A DNA stretch of 38,367 nucleotides from Patescibacteria group bacterium (GTDB lineage Bacteria > Patescibacteriota > Dojkabacteria > JAKAPS01): NCBI GenBank assembly GCA_025450075.1, contig JANWIC010000009.1:1-38367 (forward strand). Reading direction: 5' to 3'. A model generated the notes under the pieces. The model worked only from the letters and a program-made list of their open reading frames with translations, was not told the origin of the DNA and did not search any database. Shown here piece by piece: positions 15,623 to 24,441 of this stretch. The position numbers and the translations under genes were made by a program. Each line of letters starts with the position of its first letter. Within the stretch, counting starts at the first letter, position 1.

Positions 15623-16948
15623 TTACGGATTTTCATACCACTTTGTCGAGTGTACATAACTGGATGGGAAATTAAATCCGGTTATAGTGTCAATATACGT
15701 TGAATCATATGTCAAGACGTCATAATTATACAGATTTATTTGATTTGTTGCCCACGCTCCGCCAATAATTGTAGTAATATTTCCTGGATTTAATCCATAG
15801 CTATTTATCGTTCCATTTGCAAATACAAGTCCATTGAGTGTAACTTTAACATCATTTGAAGTTGCTGAAAGCAGGTACATATCACCATTCGTCGCAAGAA
15901 CTGGGTACTCATTACCACCTGTTTGGTAGGGGGAAGATATATTAATACCCCCTAAATCAATAAATGAAGCATTTACAATTATTGACACATTTGTTCCGGT
16001 AATATTTGTTTGATTACCGCCACTGTCGATAAAACTGTAAATGTATGGAATACCTGAACATCCATTACAATCTACAAAATATATTCCTGATGGAAGATTA
16101 TATGTGACAACCCCACCTGATACAGTTCCGATGGAAGCTAAATAACTCGTAAATTGTGTCGGATTTGAATAATATGTCCCGTTTTGCGTTGCAAGAGTTT
16201 GTGCTTGAGTAAAGTTAAAAGTTGGAGTCGCAATTGGTGGAAGGAATGAATTCCCCTGCTTTGTTTGACTTCCAGTTACACTACTTGATCCGTCAATATG
16301 AAGACTTGTATGATAGAAAACATTTCCATTAATTTTTGTATTGTTTTGCAGCCATGTTGGATCCCATGATTCCATATTTCCACCTGATCCGTGATAAGGG
16401 TTAATAGTTGAGCTATCGATTATTGCCTTTTGACCATTTCCTTTTCCCGCAGCATATAAATCACCATTTAAAGTTGATCCTGTGATATTTAAATCATTAT
16501 TTGTAAATATTTCTCCATTTAAAGTTGAATTATTAATATACATATTGTTTACAGCAAATCCTGCTTTGTTTAAAACGGCAGGAGGTGCGGTAATACTAAA
16601 CACGGCAGTTTCACTTCTTCTAACCCCCTTGTAGGTCGCTACAGAGGTTACCGTGAGGTTGGGAGAGGAGTAGGATTCTGTGATAGTTGCATTTCCGATG
16701 GGAAGAGTGAAAGTCCCGTTATATGTAACATTACTTTGGTCAAATTCATAAATGGCATTATCTATTCCTGCTTCTGCAATTTCTAATGCCTGTTGATCAT
16801 AATTATCATAAACTCCCTGTGAATATTCTGTTATTGCAATAAAGAGCTCGGACAAGGTGATAGTCATCATAACTGTGCATAAGATAATCACAGCTATTAT
16901 TGTCATTTGCCCATTTTTATTGTTGTCTTTGTGCAGCAGTTGTTTCAT
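15623..16948 (-). CDS. PilX-like membrane-tethered surface protein with beta-repeat domain
   Basis: The product is about 441 residues. I prefer the Met at 16948 (MKQLLHKDNNKNGQ) over the track start at 16960; both overlap the preceding gene. After a Lys-rich leader comes one hydrophobic helix (QMTIIAVIILCTVMMTITLSELF) and then ALEIAEAGIDNAIYEF, the typical start of PilX/pilus-assembly proteins (Q.A...AEAGi..A). The rest is Asn/Thr/Ser/Gly-rich and beta-sheet-like, with short repeats such as STLNGEIF and STLNGDLY suggesting a right-handed beta-helix. It carries a Cys pair in FVDCNGCSG. It probably acts as a minor pilin or tip adhesin. The ligand is unknown. Confidence 0.7.
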   Translation of the reverse strand: MKQLLHKDNNKNGQMTIIAVIILCTVMMTITLSELFIAITEYSQGVYDNYDQQALEIAEAGIDNAIYEFDQSNVTYNGTFTLPIGNATITESYSSPNLTVTSVATYKGVRRSETAVFSITAPPAVLNKAGFAVNNMYINNSTLNGEIFTNNDLNITGSTLNGDLYAAGKGNGQKAIIDSSTINPYHGSGGNMESWDPTWLQNNTKINGNVFYHTSLHIDGSSSVTGSQTKQGNSFLPPIATPTFNFTQAQTLATQNGTYYSNPTQFTSYLASIGTVSGGVVTYNLPSGIYFVDCNGCSGIPYIYSFIDSGGNQTNITGTNVSIIVNASFIDLGGINISSPYQTGGNEYPVLATNGDMYLLSATSNDVKVTLNGLVFANGTINSYGLNPGNITTIIGGAWATNQINLYNYDVLTYDSTYIDTITGFNFPSSYVHSTKWYENP

Positions 16949-17423
16949 AATGAGTCGCATTTGTAGAATTCGTACTACTTTGCTGAATATCTAATTTTAT
17001 ATTAATACTTGGTGAGATACCAGCTTCTGATTCAACTTCATATACAACATTTTTAACATAAATATCCTGCGATGATAAAGGGAAGATTTGGTTACTTCCA
17101 ATCTGTTTATATATTACTCCATTGCTGAAAGTATATTGCACAGTATTGTTATTTATATCAATAAGTGTAAGAGAATTTGAAGTTGCATTTACTGAGTTTG
17201 GATTGGAAATGTTTGAAGTTTCTTCAACATTCTGAGTTATATCTCTAAGTAGTGCTCTTGCATTTTCATTCTCTCTTGCAATTACCTGGATACGAGTTTG
17301 GTTATACACGACTTGTTGTAGAATGCCAGAAAGATCAACAAGGATAATAGCACTGATAGTAATGTATAATATGAGTTCTACAAGCGTTGTTCCCCTATTG
17401 TCTTTAATAAGTGTTCTTTTCAT
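16917..17423 (-). CDS. Type IV prepilin-like protein, GspJ-like
   Basis: The best start is 17423 (MKRTLIKDNRG, 168 residues), whose ATG shares one base with the stop of the preceding gene (TAATG); the track start (17438) adds five residues. The class III signal is DNRG|TTLVELILYITISAIILV with the key Glu at mature position 5. The body has NENARALLRDITQNVEE followed by beta strands, as in GspJ/PilW-type minor pseudopilins. It overlaps the PilX-like gene at its 3' end and is part of the H-I-J-X set of minor pilins thought to prime pilus assembly. Confidence 0.8.
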   Translation of the reverse strand: MKRTLIKDNRGTTLVELILYITISAIILVDLSGILQQVVYNQTRIQVIARENENARALLRDITQNVEETSNISNPNSVNATSNSLTLIDINNNTVQYTFSNGVIYKQIGSNQIFPLSSQDIYVKNVVYEVESEAGISPSINIKLDIQQSSTNSTNATHYETTAAQRQQ

Positions 17424-17923
17424 TAGAATGGCTGCCAATCTGAAAGATAGCTTGTTAAGTTCATAGAATATGTTGTTCCGAATGATACCCAGGAAACTGT
17501 ATAAATGATTTTTCTCATAGCATTATCAATAGTTCCCGAACTATCACTCAGTTGTTGATTATTAACTCTATATGGCGTGGAAATTACCATCGAAACAGTA
17601 AACCCGTTTCGTACTCCAGCCCCTGGGAATAATTGCCATCCTTGATAGATTGACGGGGGATTTGATGTTGGATTATATGAAGCGTAATATGTTCCAGGAG
17701 TAAGATCAACCCAGGTCTCATTTCGAACTTGGCGTACTGCTTCTTCTTGTTCCCATAAGTATCCTTCTGCTTGAAGACGCTGTTTAGCGATTTCAGTTGA
17801 TCTGACAGCAGGGAATATTAATGACAATGATCCTGTGAGTAATATCATCAAAACAGATATGGAAATAAAAACTTCAATTATGCTGACACCTCTATTGTTT
17901 TGTAAGATAGATAGCTTTTTCAT
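17423..17923 (-). CDS. Type IV prepilin-like protein, GspI/PilV-like
   Basis: The 166-residue product has the prepilin leader NNRG|VSIIEVFISISVLMILLTG (Gly at -1, Glu at +5), then a helical AKQRLQAEGYLWEQEEAVRQVRN stretch and a beta-rich tail. The resemblance to the GspI/PilV class rests on the leader (G-x-S-x-(I/L)-E-(V/A)) and on its position between the H- and J-like genes. It requires a prepilin peptidase, which is not in this window. It overlaps its neighbours by 4 bp (ATGA) and 1 bp (TAATG). Confidence 0.8.
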   Translation of the reverse strand: MKKLSILQNNRGVSIIEVFISISVLMILLTGSLSLIFPAVRSTEIAKQRLQAEGYLWEQEEAVRQVRNETWVDLTPGTYYASYNPTSNPPSIYQGWQLFPGAGVRNGFTVSMVISTPYRVNNQQLSDSSGTIDNAMRKIIYTVSWVSFGTTYSMNLTSYLSDWQPF

Positions 17924-18387
17924 TGAATTGTATCGCTCCCTGATGGTGATAATTTTACTGTTTTTGTCCCTCTTTTTGATGTTATTGTAATTGTTCCGTC
18001 ATTTGATGCGGTTGCATGTGGACTAGTGAAATAGAACCAATTATTGGAATTAAATCCTGACCAGGTTATGGTAACATCATTTGGAATTGTAATTGATGTG
18101 ACAATTGTGTTGCTACCATTATATGTTGATCCCGCATAAACTTGTATTTTATGAGCAGCAAGAACTAATCCATAATTAGTTGTGTTATTATAATGAACCA
18201 ATGTATAGTCTCGAGCGGTTTCTAGAGCAGTTGAGATGTTGTGTAAAGAAGTATTGTAATCAGCACTTGCAAGAAAATATATGGCTCCATATGTGGATCC
18301 GAGAGCAAGTATTGCTGTAATTGCTGTTACAATAATGATCTCTATAAGTGTAAAGCCGTTTTTTTTCCTATTTGCTTGATATTCCAC
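17920..18387 (-). CDS. Type IV prepilin-like protein, GspH/FimT-like
   Basis: The 155-residue product carries the canonical signal KKNG|FTLIEIIIVTAITAILALG, the best prepilin signal of the three. It continues with a helix (HNISTALETARDYTLVHYNN) and a beta domain with repeated VTIT/GTITIT strands, as in GspH/FimT. This gene could encode either a minor initiator pilin or the major subunit; no other major-pilin candidate is visible here. It overlaps pilC by 20 bp. Confidence 0.82.
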   Translation of the reverse strand: MEYQANRKKNGFTLIEIIIVTAITAILALGSTYGAIYFLASADYNTSLHNISTALETARDYTLVHYNNTTNYGLVLAAHKIQVYAGSTYNGSNTIVTSITIPNDVTITWSGFNSNNWFYFTSPHATASNDGTITITSKRGTKTVKLSPSGSDTIQ

Positions 18388-19582
18388 TGGTTAGCTGATA
18401 AATAGGGGTAATGACAGATAGAGCAATAAACAAGGTTGCTCCTCCCATGATAAAAAGCATAACCGGCTCGATAATAGTTGATATATTTCCTAAAGTTTCA
18501 TTTACTTGATTTTGATAAAAATCTGCCACGTTAAAAAGCATATCAGGAGTTGTTCCAGTCTTATCTCCGACTGCAACCATACGGATTGATAAGTTAGTAA
18601 ATAATTTAGGTTCATGTTGCATTACAACAGATAACGCGTCCCCCTTTTCAACTTTGTCTTTAAATGCAAAGATAGCTTTAGAATAAATATAATTTGGGGA
18701 AGAATCAGATACAATCTCAAGCGATTTTCCTATTGGAACACCACTTCGTAAAAGACTTCCCAAAGTACGGGCATATATTGCCATATTTAACCTATGATTA
18801 ATTGGCCCGATAATAGGTAAATGAAGCATTAATTTATCATAATGCTTCCTAAAATAATCCTTCCGTCTAACTTTTTTGAAAGTAATATAGCCTGTAATTA
18901 ATACTATGATAATTAACAGGATGTCATTACGTAAAAAATTACTAATTCCTATAAGTATTTGGGTTGTAATAGGGAGTTGTAAGCCTGCTTGGACAAAAAA
19001 AAGACTAAGTTGTGGTATAACAAATACTAGTAAGCCTGCTCCGGCAAAAATCATGATACTGAAGAGGATTTCAGGGTAAATTAATGCACCTTTTACTTTT
19101 GCCCTCAATTCATAATCTTTTTTTACCTGAGTTGAGATTTGTTTAGCACTTTCTTCTAATGATCCTCCAATTTCTCCAACCTCAATGACCTTTACGAAAA
19201 GATGTGGAAAAACTTCTGGATACTTTCCCATACCTTTTGATAAAGTTTCTCCTGTTTCAATACCATATTTCAAATCCTCGATAATCTTTTGAAAATATTT
19301 GTTCTCAGTGTCATCTTTCAAAGCATCAAGTGTTTCGGTTACACTTAAACCTGCCTTTAACATTTGTGCTAAATGATCGAAGAATACAACTTTTTCGATC
19401 ATCTTTACTTTCTTTTTACCAAAAAGTTGGAAATCTTTTTTTTCAATGACCTGTTCAAGATTTAGAACTGTTAACCCCTGATCTTTAAGAAGCTTCTCGG
19501 CTTCTTCTCGGGTACTGGATCTGATCGTTCCATTATCAGTCTGACCTTTTCCTTTTGTTATTGTATATTTAAAATTTGCCAT
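18368..19582 (-). CDS. pilC: Type IV pilus inner-membrane platform protein PilC/GspF
   Basis: The 404-residue product anchors the assembly ATPase and transmits its rotation to the growing pilus. It has two T2SSF repeats. The first has FFDHLAQMLKAGLSVTETLDAL, GETLSKGMGKYPEVFPHLFVKVIEVGEIGGSLEES and a long membrane pair. The second has IYARTLGSLLRSGVPIGKSLEIV and AVGDKTGTTPDML. The final helix ends MGGATLFIALSVITPIYQL. A short N-terminal domain (about 60 residues) precedes the repeats. The length is normal (400-410). It shares one base with the pilB stop codon (TAATG), a sign of translational coupling. Confidence 0.93.
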   Translation of the reverse strand: MANFKYTITKGKGQTDNGTIRSSTREEAEKLLKDQGLTVLNLEQVIEKKDFQLFGKKKVKMIEKVVFFDHLAQMLKAGLSVTETLDALKDDTENKYFQKIIEDLKYGIETGETLSKGMGKYPEVFPHLFVKVIEVGEIGGSLEESAKQISTQVKKDYELRAKVKGALIYPEILFSIMIFAGAGLLVFVIPQLSLFFVQAGLQLPITTQILIGISNFLRNDILLIIIVLITGYITFKKVRRKDYFRKHYDKLMLHLPIIGPINHRLNMAIYARTLGSLLRSGVPIGKSLEIVSDSSPNYIYSKAIFAFKDKVEKGDALSVVMQHEPKLFTNLSIRMVAVGDKTGTTPDMLFNVADFYQNQVNETLGNISTIIEPVMLFIMGGATLFIALSVITPIYQLTSGISSK

Positions 19583-21279
19583 TATTCTTTTGTAACTCGA
19601 AGTACTTCTTCAATTGATGTAATTCCTAATTTTGCTTTGCGAAGACCGTCTTCTTTCATAAGCGTTAATCCATTTTTAATAGCTTCTTCCATGATTTCTC
19701 CTGCATTAGCTTTTCCAGTAATGAGTTCTTTTACTTTTGGTGTAACTTCAAGAACTTCATAAATTCCAATTCTCCCTTTATATCCGTTATTACATTGTGG
19801 ACATCCAACTGGTTGAAAGAATTCATTTTCATCAATGATTTTTATCACATTTTTTGAGCCCATTTGTATTTCATTTTTAAACAATTCGACTAATGTCTTC
19901 TTTGAATCATTGTCTAAAGAAAGTGGTTTTTTACAGCTGGTACAAAGCTTTCTTACCAAACGTTGGGCAACTACAATATTAAGAGTTGATGCAATAAGAA
20001 ATGGTTCAATATGCATATCAATTAGACGTGGAATTGCACCTGCACTATCATTTGTATGTAGCGTAGATAATACTAAATGTCCAGTCATAGCAGCATTGAC
20101 TGCAATATCAGCCGTTTCTGAATCTCGGATTTCTCCTACCATGATAATGTTAGGATCTTGTCGTAAAAATGCTCGAAGACCAGAAGCAAAAGTTAACCCG
20201 ATAGGAGGATTTACCTGCATTTGATTCACCCTAGGCATAGAGTATTCGATTGGATCTTCAACCGTATTAATATTAACTTCAGGTGTGTTTAAGATGCTGA
20301 GAATTGTATATAACGTAGTAGATTTACCTGATCCCGTTGGACCAGTAACCAGAATCATACCGTTTGGCCTTTTTATGTTATATGAAACAGTTTCTAAGTC
20401 TCGTTCTGATAATCCAAGATCTGAGAGATTAAATTTACGTGCGCTGTCTTCAAGAAGCCGCATAACAATTTTCTCTCCATAAAAAGTAGGGATTATTGAG
20501 ACTCGAAAAGAGATTTGCTGATCATTTATATTGATTTTAAATCGTCCATCTTGAGGAAGTCGGTGTTCATCAATTTTAAGGTTTGCAAGAATTTTAATCC
20601 TAGCGATAACAGGAATATATACATCTTTTGGTATTGTTACTACATCATGCAGCACTCCATCTACACGGTATCTGATAATCGATTCGTATTCCAAGCTTTC
20701 CATATGAATATCGCTGGCTTCTTCAGTAATTGCATTTTCAAGGATTAAATCAACCATTTTAATAATTGGAAGACCGATATTATCATCTCCTTTTCCATTC
20801 CCTATTGCTTGTTTGGATTCATTTACATGCTTTTCAATAATCGTTTGGAATTCTTCCCGAATACCCGTTGTATATCGTTTTAAAAGGTCACGGAATTGCT
20901 TTTCGGTGATATAATAGATTTCAACATTATATCCAGTACCCTTTTTAACAAATTCAATTGCTCGTAAATCAGTGGGATTTACCATTCCAATTTTTAAGGA
21001 ATAGGGAGTCTTTTCAAAAGGAATAACTTTCTTTTCAATTGAAACATCTTTAGGAAGTATTTTTAAAATATCAGGATTGATCTCTTTTTTAGTGAGGTTT
21101 ATATATGGAACACCCATTGTTTTTCCGATTATTTCTCCTAACGTATCTTCAGAAATATATCCTTTGGAAATGATGATGTCCATGATATCAGAATGCAACT
21201 GATTTGCAGTTCCAAGCGCTTCTTCATATTGTTGAGAAGTAACAACATTATTATGGATGAGGATTGTTTTAAGATCCAT
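19582..21279 (-). CDS. pilB: Type IV pilus assembly ATPase PilB/GspE
   Basis: The 565-residue hexameric ATPase drives pilin polymerisation. The N-terminal GSPII_E_N domain spans residues 1-150. Walker A is GPTGSGKST (313-321), the Asp box is VEDPIEY (340-346), Walker B is IIMVGEIRD (378-386), and the His box is MTGHLVLSTLHTND (398-411). The C-terminal zinc site is C446-x2-C449 and C493-x2-C496, typical of the PilB/GspE extension class rather than the retraction ATPase PilT. No PilT is seen in the window. It is followed by pilC with a one-base overlap and preceded by the Ig-like protein. Confidence 0.95.
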   Translation of the reverse strand: MDLKTILIHNNVVTSQQYEEALGTANQLHSDIMDIIISKGYISEDTLGEIIGKTMGVPYINLTKKEINPDILKILPKDVSIEKKVIPFEKTPYSLKIGMVNPTDLRAIEFVKKGTGYNVEIYYITEKQFRDLLKRYTTGIREEFQTIIEKHVNESKQAIGNGKGDDNIGLPIIKMVDLILENAITEEASDIHMESLEYESIIRYRVDGVLHDVVTIPKDVYIPVIARIKILANLKIDEHRLPQDGRFKININDQQISFRVSIIPTFYGEKIVMRLLEDSARKFNLSDLGLSERDLETVSYNIKRPNGMILVTGPTGSGKSTTLYTILSILNTPEVNINTVEDPIEYSMPRVNQMQVNPPIGLTFASGLRAFLRQDPNIIMVGEIRDSETADIAVNAAMTGHLVLSTLHTNDSAGAIPRLIDMHIEPFLIASTLNIVVAQRLVRKLCTSCKKPLSLDNDSKKTLVELFKNEIQMGSKNVIKIIDENEFFQPVGCPQCNNGYKGRIGIYEVLEVTPKVKELITGKANAGEIMEEAIKNGLTLMKEDGLRKAKLGITSIEEVLRVTKE

Positions 21280-21294
21280 GGGCAGTGAATGTGA

Positions 21295-22242
21295 TTATGC
21301 TGGAGTCGATTCTTTTTGTTGAGAAATCTTTGCCCCTTGCCTAATCAGTTTAACAATAATGACAATAAATATCAATAATATTGCTAATAATGCCCCAAAA
21401 ATGATTAAGTGAGATAGAATAAAATTCTTTATAGATGTTGTGAAAGCTGATATTTGAGCGGGAGTTGTCTTGATGATTTTAAATGACCAGTTTTGGTTTA
21501 ATGTAATTCCATCTGGTCTTACCATTGCCAAGCTCACATTATGCAATCCATCAGCCAAATTATGTGCTTGGAAAGTAAAGGTATTATCAAACAATCCGTT
21601 GTTAGCGGATGTACTTGCAAGCGAAATTTGAGGAGTAGTATAGATATTATCTAAGTAAACAGAAAAGTTCTTCTTATCAAAAGGGAAATCCGTCCTTATC
21701 ACTGCCTTAATTAATGGAGAGGTGTCGGTTAAGGTACTATTATCACTTGGGGAAAGGCTAACAACGGTAAGTTTCGCATTAACTATAGTTGGTGAAGTAT
21801 TTACAAGTGTTGGCGATTGTTTTGTTGTAGGAACAGAAGTTTGTGTAATTTGAGCGGTAGGTTGTTCACTTGGTGTAGGAGTATTCGTCTGAGTTTGAGG
21901 TGCAGTTACATACAAATAATAACTTTGCTCGTCTGTTGCTCCATGATTATCATTTGCCACTACATTTATTGTATATCTGCCTGCCGAAGCTGTACTGCCT
22001 GAAAGGATAGCATTTGAAGAATTAAAAGATAGCCATGTTGGAAGAGAAGGGAAGGTATATGATATTTGGTAATTATTGACACTCTTTGCAGCAATTTTAT
22101 ATTGATAAAATTGTCCTGATTGGATAAAGAAAGTAGGAGAAGAAACGATATAAACATCTGAAGCAAATGCGCTTCTTATTCCAACAAACAAAGTAGAAAA
22201 AATTATAAGCGGGGCAAAAATGATTAGTAATCTTTTTTTCAT
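21295..22242 (-). CDS. Cell-surface protein with Ig-like domains and C-terminal membrane anchor
   Basis: The 315-residue product has a signal peptide (MKKRLLIIFAPLIIFSTLFV, likely cut after AFA), then a putative-Ig (He_PIG type) domain with YQISYTFPSLPTWLSFNSSNAILSGST and GRYTINVVANDNHGATDEQSYYLYV. A Thr/Pro/Gln-rich linker and a second beta domain (about 150-255) follow. The C-terminus has a membrane helix (FGALLAILLIFIVIIVKLI) and a basic tail. It has no LPxTG sorting signal, so it is probably not a substrate of the sortase encoded two genes upstream. It likely sits on the outer face of the membrane as a pilus-associated or adhesive protein. Several -10-like boxes lie just upstream. Confidence 0.75.
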   Translation of the reverse strand: MKKRLLIIFAPLIIFSTLFVGIRSAFASDVYIVSSPTFFIQSGQFYQYKIAAKSVNNYQISYTFPSLPTWLSFNSSNAILSGSTASAGRYTINVVANDNHGATDEQSYYLYVTAPQTQTNTPTPSEQPTAQITQTSVPTTKQSPTLVNTSPTIVNAKLTVVSLSPSDNSTLTDTSPLIKAVIRTDFPFDKKNFSVYLDNIYTTPQISLASTSANNGLFDNTFTFQAHNLADGLHNVSLAMVRPDGITLNQNWSFKIIKTTPAQISAFTTSIKNFILSHLIIFGALLAILLIFIVIIVKLIRQGAKISQQKESTPA

Positions 22243-22277
22243 GCGATAGTATATTATATGTGCTTTTACTGATTATA

Positions 22278-23582
22278 CTATAAAGAGAGGTCTTTTTGTA
22301 TCTGTGCGTTAATTTGTTGTACTGCTAGGTTTAATGAGGTTTGAGGATCAAGTGATATTAAATAAGTATTGATAAGATCGGTAAAAATACTTCGTGTTGG
22401 AATTTGTCCAGGAATACTCCAATCTTGTGAATGAACTGCTGCGCTTGTAAGTGTTTTTTGAAGTTCGGGATCTTGTAATGAGAGTGGATTGTCTACTCTT
22501 GGTGAAATAATGCCGTAGCCGTTTGATGGAGCATTGATTGTAGAAAAATATTGTTCTGAAGATTTTGAGCCTAAGAACGCAATAAACTTCCATGCAGCTT
22601 CCAGTCGTGGTGTATTCGTATAAACACCAAGATAATTATAAGTTGCTATATCCATTGGTGTCTGCAATGTAGGATAAACTGCTGTACCTATAGCTAATTT
22701 AGGGTTGATACTCAATATTTTTGTTATATCTTCCGGATGAGCAAATATCATAACAAGTTTTCCATCTGCAAAAAGTTTATAATCAGTTGCACTTCCTGCA
22801 ATTTTATCAAAATTGTCTGTAAAATCTCCTGTTATGAATGATTTGTAATACCTGAGTGCACCTATTCCCTGGGAAGTGTTAAAACTTGCTGTTACTCTAT
22901 TCGAATTCATTAGCGTATTGTTTTCAAGCATAAAAAGTTGCAAAATATCTGCAGCATTTTCAATGTTTGTGGGAGACCCAACATTTAATGCTGCAATTTT
23001 TGTTTCCTTTTTAGCAATATTTGCAATAGTAAAATTAAAGGTATCAAAATCTGATGTGATGTTTGCCATATTATATCCCAGTTGTTGTATAAGTGACTTA
23101 TTATAAAGAAGAATCAATGGACTCATATCTTCAGGTATACCCGTGACATAAGCATTATTGTAAATAAGTCCACGATCATAAAGCGGATAATATGTTGAAG
23201 TAAAATCTTTTACAGTCATTACATCGGCAGGAGAAACATGAGAATATTTTAAATAGATGTTTTGGTTTGTACTGTTTGCTTCAAAAACATCAGGAATGAT
23301 AGCTGAATTTGTTGAATGAAACCGTTGGATCAAATAACTGTCATAACTTGACTTATCGATTTGGGTGTAATTAATCGTTATATGAGGATTGGCATTCTCA
23401 TATGCTGTTATCATCCGTTGCATTTGTAAAGGAGTGTATGTATAGCCAATCATATTTATTGTTTGGTCAAGAGGAGGTAATGTTGTTTGTCTTTGTTTCA
23501 AATTAGAAACAATAAGTACAAGGACAGCAACAACCACGATGCCGGTGATTAGAGGAAATATTAAGATCCTGTTTCTATACAT
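22278..23582 (-). CDS. Membrane-tethered extracellular solute-binding protein (family 1-like)
   Basis: The 434-residue product resembles ABC sugar-binding proteins. It has an N-terminal hydrophobic helix (IFPLITGIVVVAVLVLIV), then INMIGYTYTPLQMQRMITAYENANPHITINY, IPDVFEANSTN, GIPEDMSPLILLYNKSLIQQLGY (the typical hinge/ligand segment), FADGKLVMIFAHPED and AAWKFIAFLGSKSSEQYF near the C-terminus. It has no lipobox Cys, so it is held by its uncleaved helix instead of a lipid. No ABC permease or ATPase lies nearby. It may act as a receptor or surface-binding module of the pilus locus rather than in import; this is an inference. Confidence 0.78.
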   Translation of the reverse strand: MYRNRILIFPLITGIVVVAVLVLIVSNLKQRQTTLPPLDQTINMIGYTYTPLQMQRMITAYENANPHITINYTQIDKSSYDSYLIQRFHSTNSAIIPDVFEANSTNQNIYLKYSHVSPADVMTVKDFTSTYYPLYDRGLIYNNAYVTGIPEDMSPLILLYNKSLIQQLGYNMANITSDFDTFNFTIANIAKKETKIAALNVGSPTNIENAADILQLFMLENNTLMNSNRVTASFNTSQGIGALRYYKSFITGDFTDNFDKIAGSATDYKLFADGKLVMIFAHPEDITKILSINPKLAIGTAVYPTLQTPMDIATYNYLGVYTNTPRLEAAWKFIAFLGSKSSEQYFSTINAPSNGYGIISPRVDNPLSLQDPELQKTLTSAAVHSQDWSIPGQIPTRSIFTDLINTYLISLDPQTSLNLAVQQINAQIQKDLSL

Positions 23583-23630
23583 GATGTTTGTGTATTTAGC
23601 ATCTATTCTATCATGCCCTTACTCTTCTTA

Positions 23631-24380
23631 CTATATCTGTAATGCCTTAACAATAAGCCGTTTATCTCCGATACCAGGGGGAGAGCATGTCATAAGAGTA
23701 AGTGTGTTTACACCTTTAATGTTTTGTATTTGTGAAAAATCATTTGCAGATATAGTACTAATGCCTTCTACAACATATGAATAGGTGTGATTGTTGAAAT
23801 CAATGGTAATTGGATCACCTATTTGTAAATCAAATAAAGCGCTAAATACCCCTTCATAGGAATGTGGATTAAGATAGTGATACCATAAGACACTTGAATG
23901 TCCATAAATGAAAGTATTTCCCCCTTCTCCTGGAAGAGGTGTTCCTTTAAAATGGGCAACGCTATGTGAAAGAATATTCTCATATGTTTTTGCATCGGAA
24001 CTATCGATATTGGGCGTAATAGCTATTTTATCCAGATGTAATGATGGAAATGAAATGTAAAAAGTTTCAGTATATGAACTGTCCGGCTCAGCAGAATTTG
24101 ATGTGATAAATTCTCCTAATGGATATTGCTGGTCAATTTGAACGTTCGTTTGAGCAATCCCCTGTGCGAGAACATCAATTGGAACAGGATTAACAATATT
24201 CGTGTTTTGAGCTAATTCCTTTTGGGGACTTAAACTTGCAAAGACAATACTTGCACCAAAAAGCAAGAGAATAATCCCGACCTTATTATGGAAATGGGGG
24301 GCAAGAAATACCCGTGCGATACGAGAATGGCTTTTATATGATTTCAGCTTGGGAACTTTTTTAACATATACTTTTTGCAT
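23631..24380 (-). CDS. Sortase-family transpeptidase
   Basis: The 249-residue product has a Lys/Arg-rich cytoplasmic N-terminus, a membrane helix (VGIILLLFGASIVFASL, 34-50) and a C-terminal sortase domain. The catalytic triad is visible: His161 in FIYGHSS, Cys232 in LTLMTCSPPG and Arg241 in GDKRLIVKA. The order and TLxTC motif resemble class D/E sortases of single-membrane bacteria. Sortases cleave a sorting motif and join proteins to the wall or to other proteins. No LPxTG-like substrate was recognised in this window. It is the first gene of the minus-strand run and shares a divergent promoter region with dnaJ. Confidence 0.88.
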   Translation of the reverse strand: MQKVYVKKVPKLKSYKSHSRIARVFLAPHFHNKVGIILLLFGASIVFASLSPQKELAQNTNIVNPVPIDVLAQGIAQTNVQIDQQYPLGEFITSNSAEPDSSYTETFYISFPSLHLDKIAITPNIDSSDAKTYENILSHSVAHFKGTPLPGEGGNTFIYGHSSVLWYHYLNPHSYEGVFSALFDLQIGDPITIDFNNHTYSYVVEGISTISANDFSQIQNIKGVNTLTLMTCSPPGIGDKRLIVKALQI

Positions 24381-24386
24381 AGTAAA

Positions 24387-24415
24387 AAAGTATCATGCAC
24401 AGGATACCTTGTCAA
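24387..24415 (-). promoter_or_regulatory. Promoter for the sortase-pilus gene run
   Basis: On the minus strand TTGACA (24415-24410), 17 bp, TACTTT (24392-24387) with an extended TG (TGATACTTT). The -10 ends 6 bp before the ATG at 24380, again predicting a leaderless start. The -35 overlaps the -35 of the divergent dnaJ promoter. Confidence 0.5.
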
Positions 24416-24438
24416 ATAAAGAGAAAATTCTATATAAT
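24409..24438 (+). promoter_or_regulatory. dnaJ promoter
   Basis: TTGTCA (24409-24414), 18 bp, TATAAT (24433-24438). The predicted transcription start near 24445 falls inside the CIRCE-like repeat. The -35 shares five bases with the divergent sortase -35. Confidence 0.6.
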
Positions 24439-24441
24439 CAA

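Noticed and set aside
19835-20224. 129-residue plus-strand ORF inside pilB
   Set aside because: It is antisense to a fully conserved ATPase gene (Walker A to His box), has no start signals, and its composition is that of a shadow frame.
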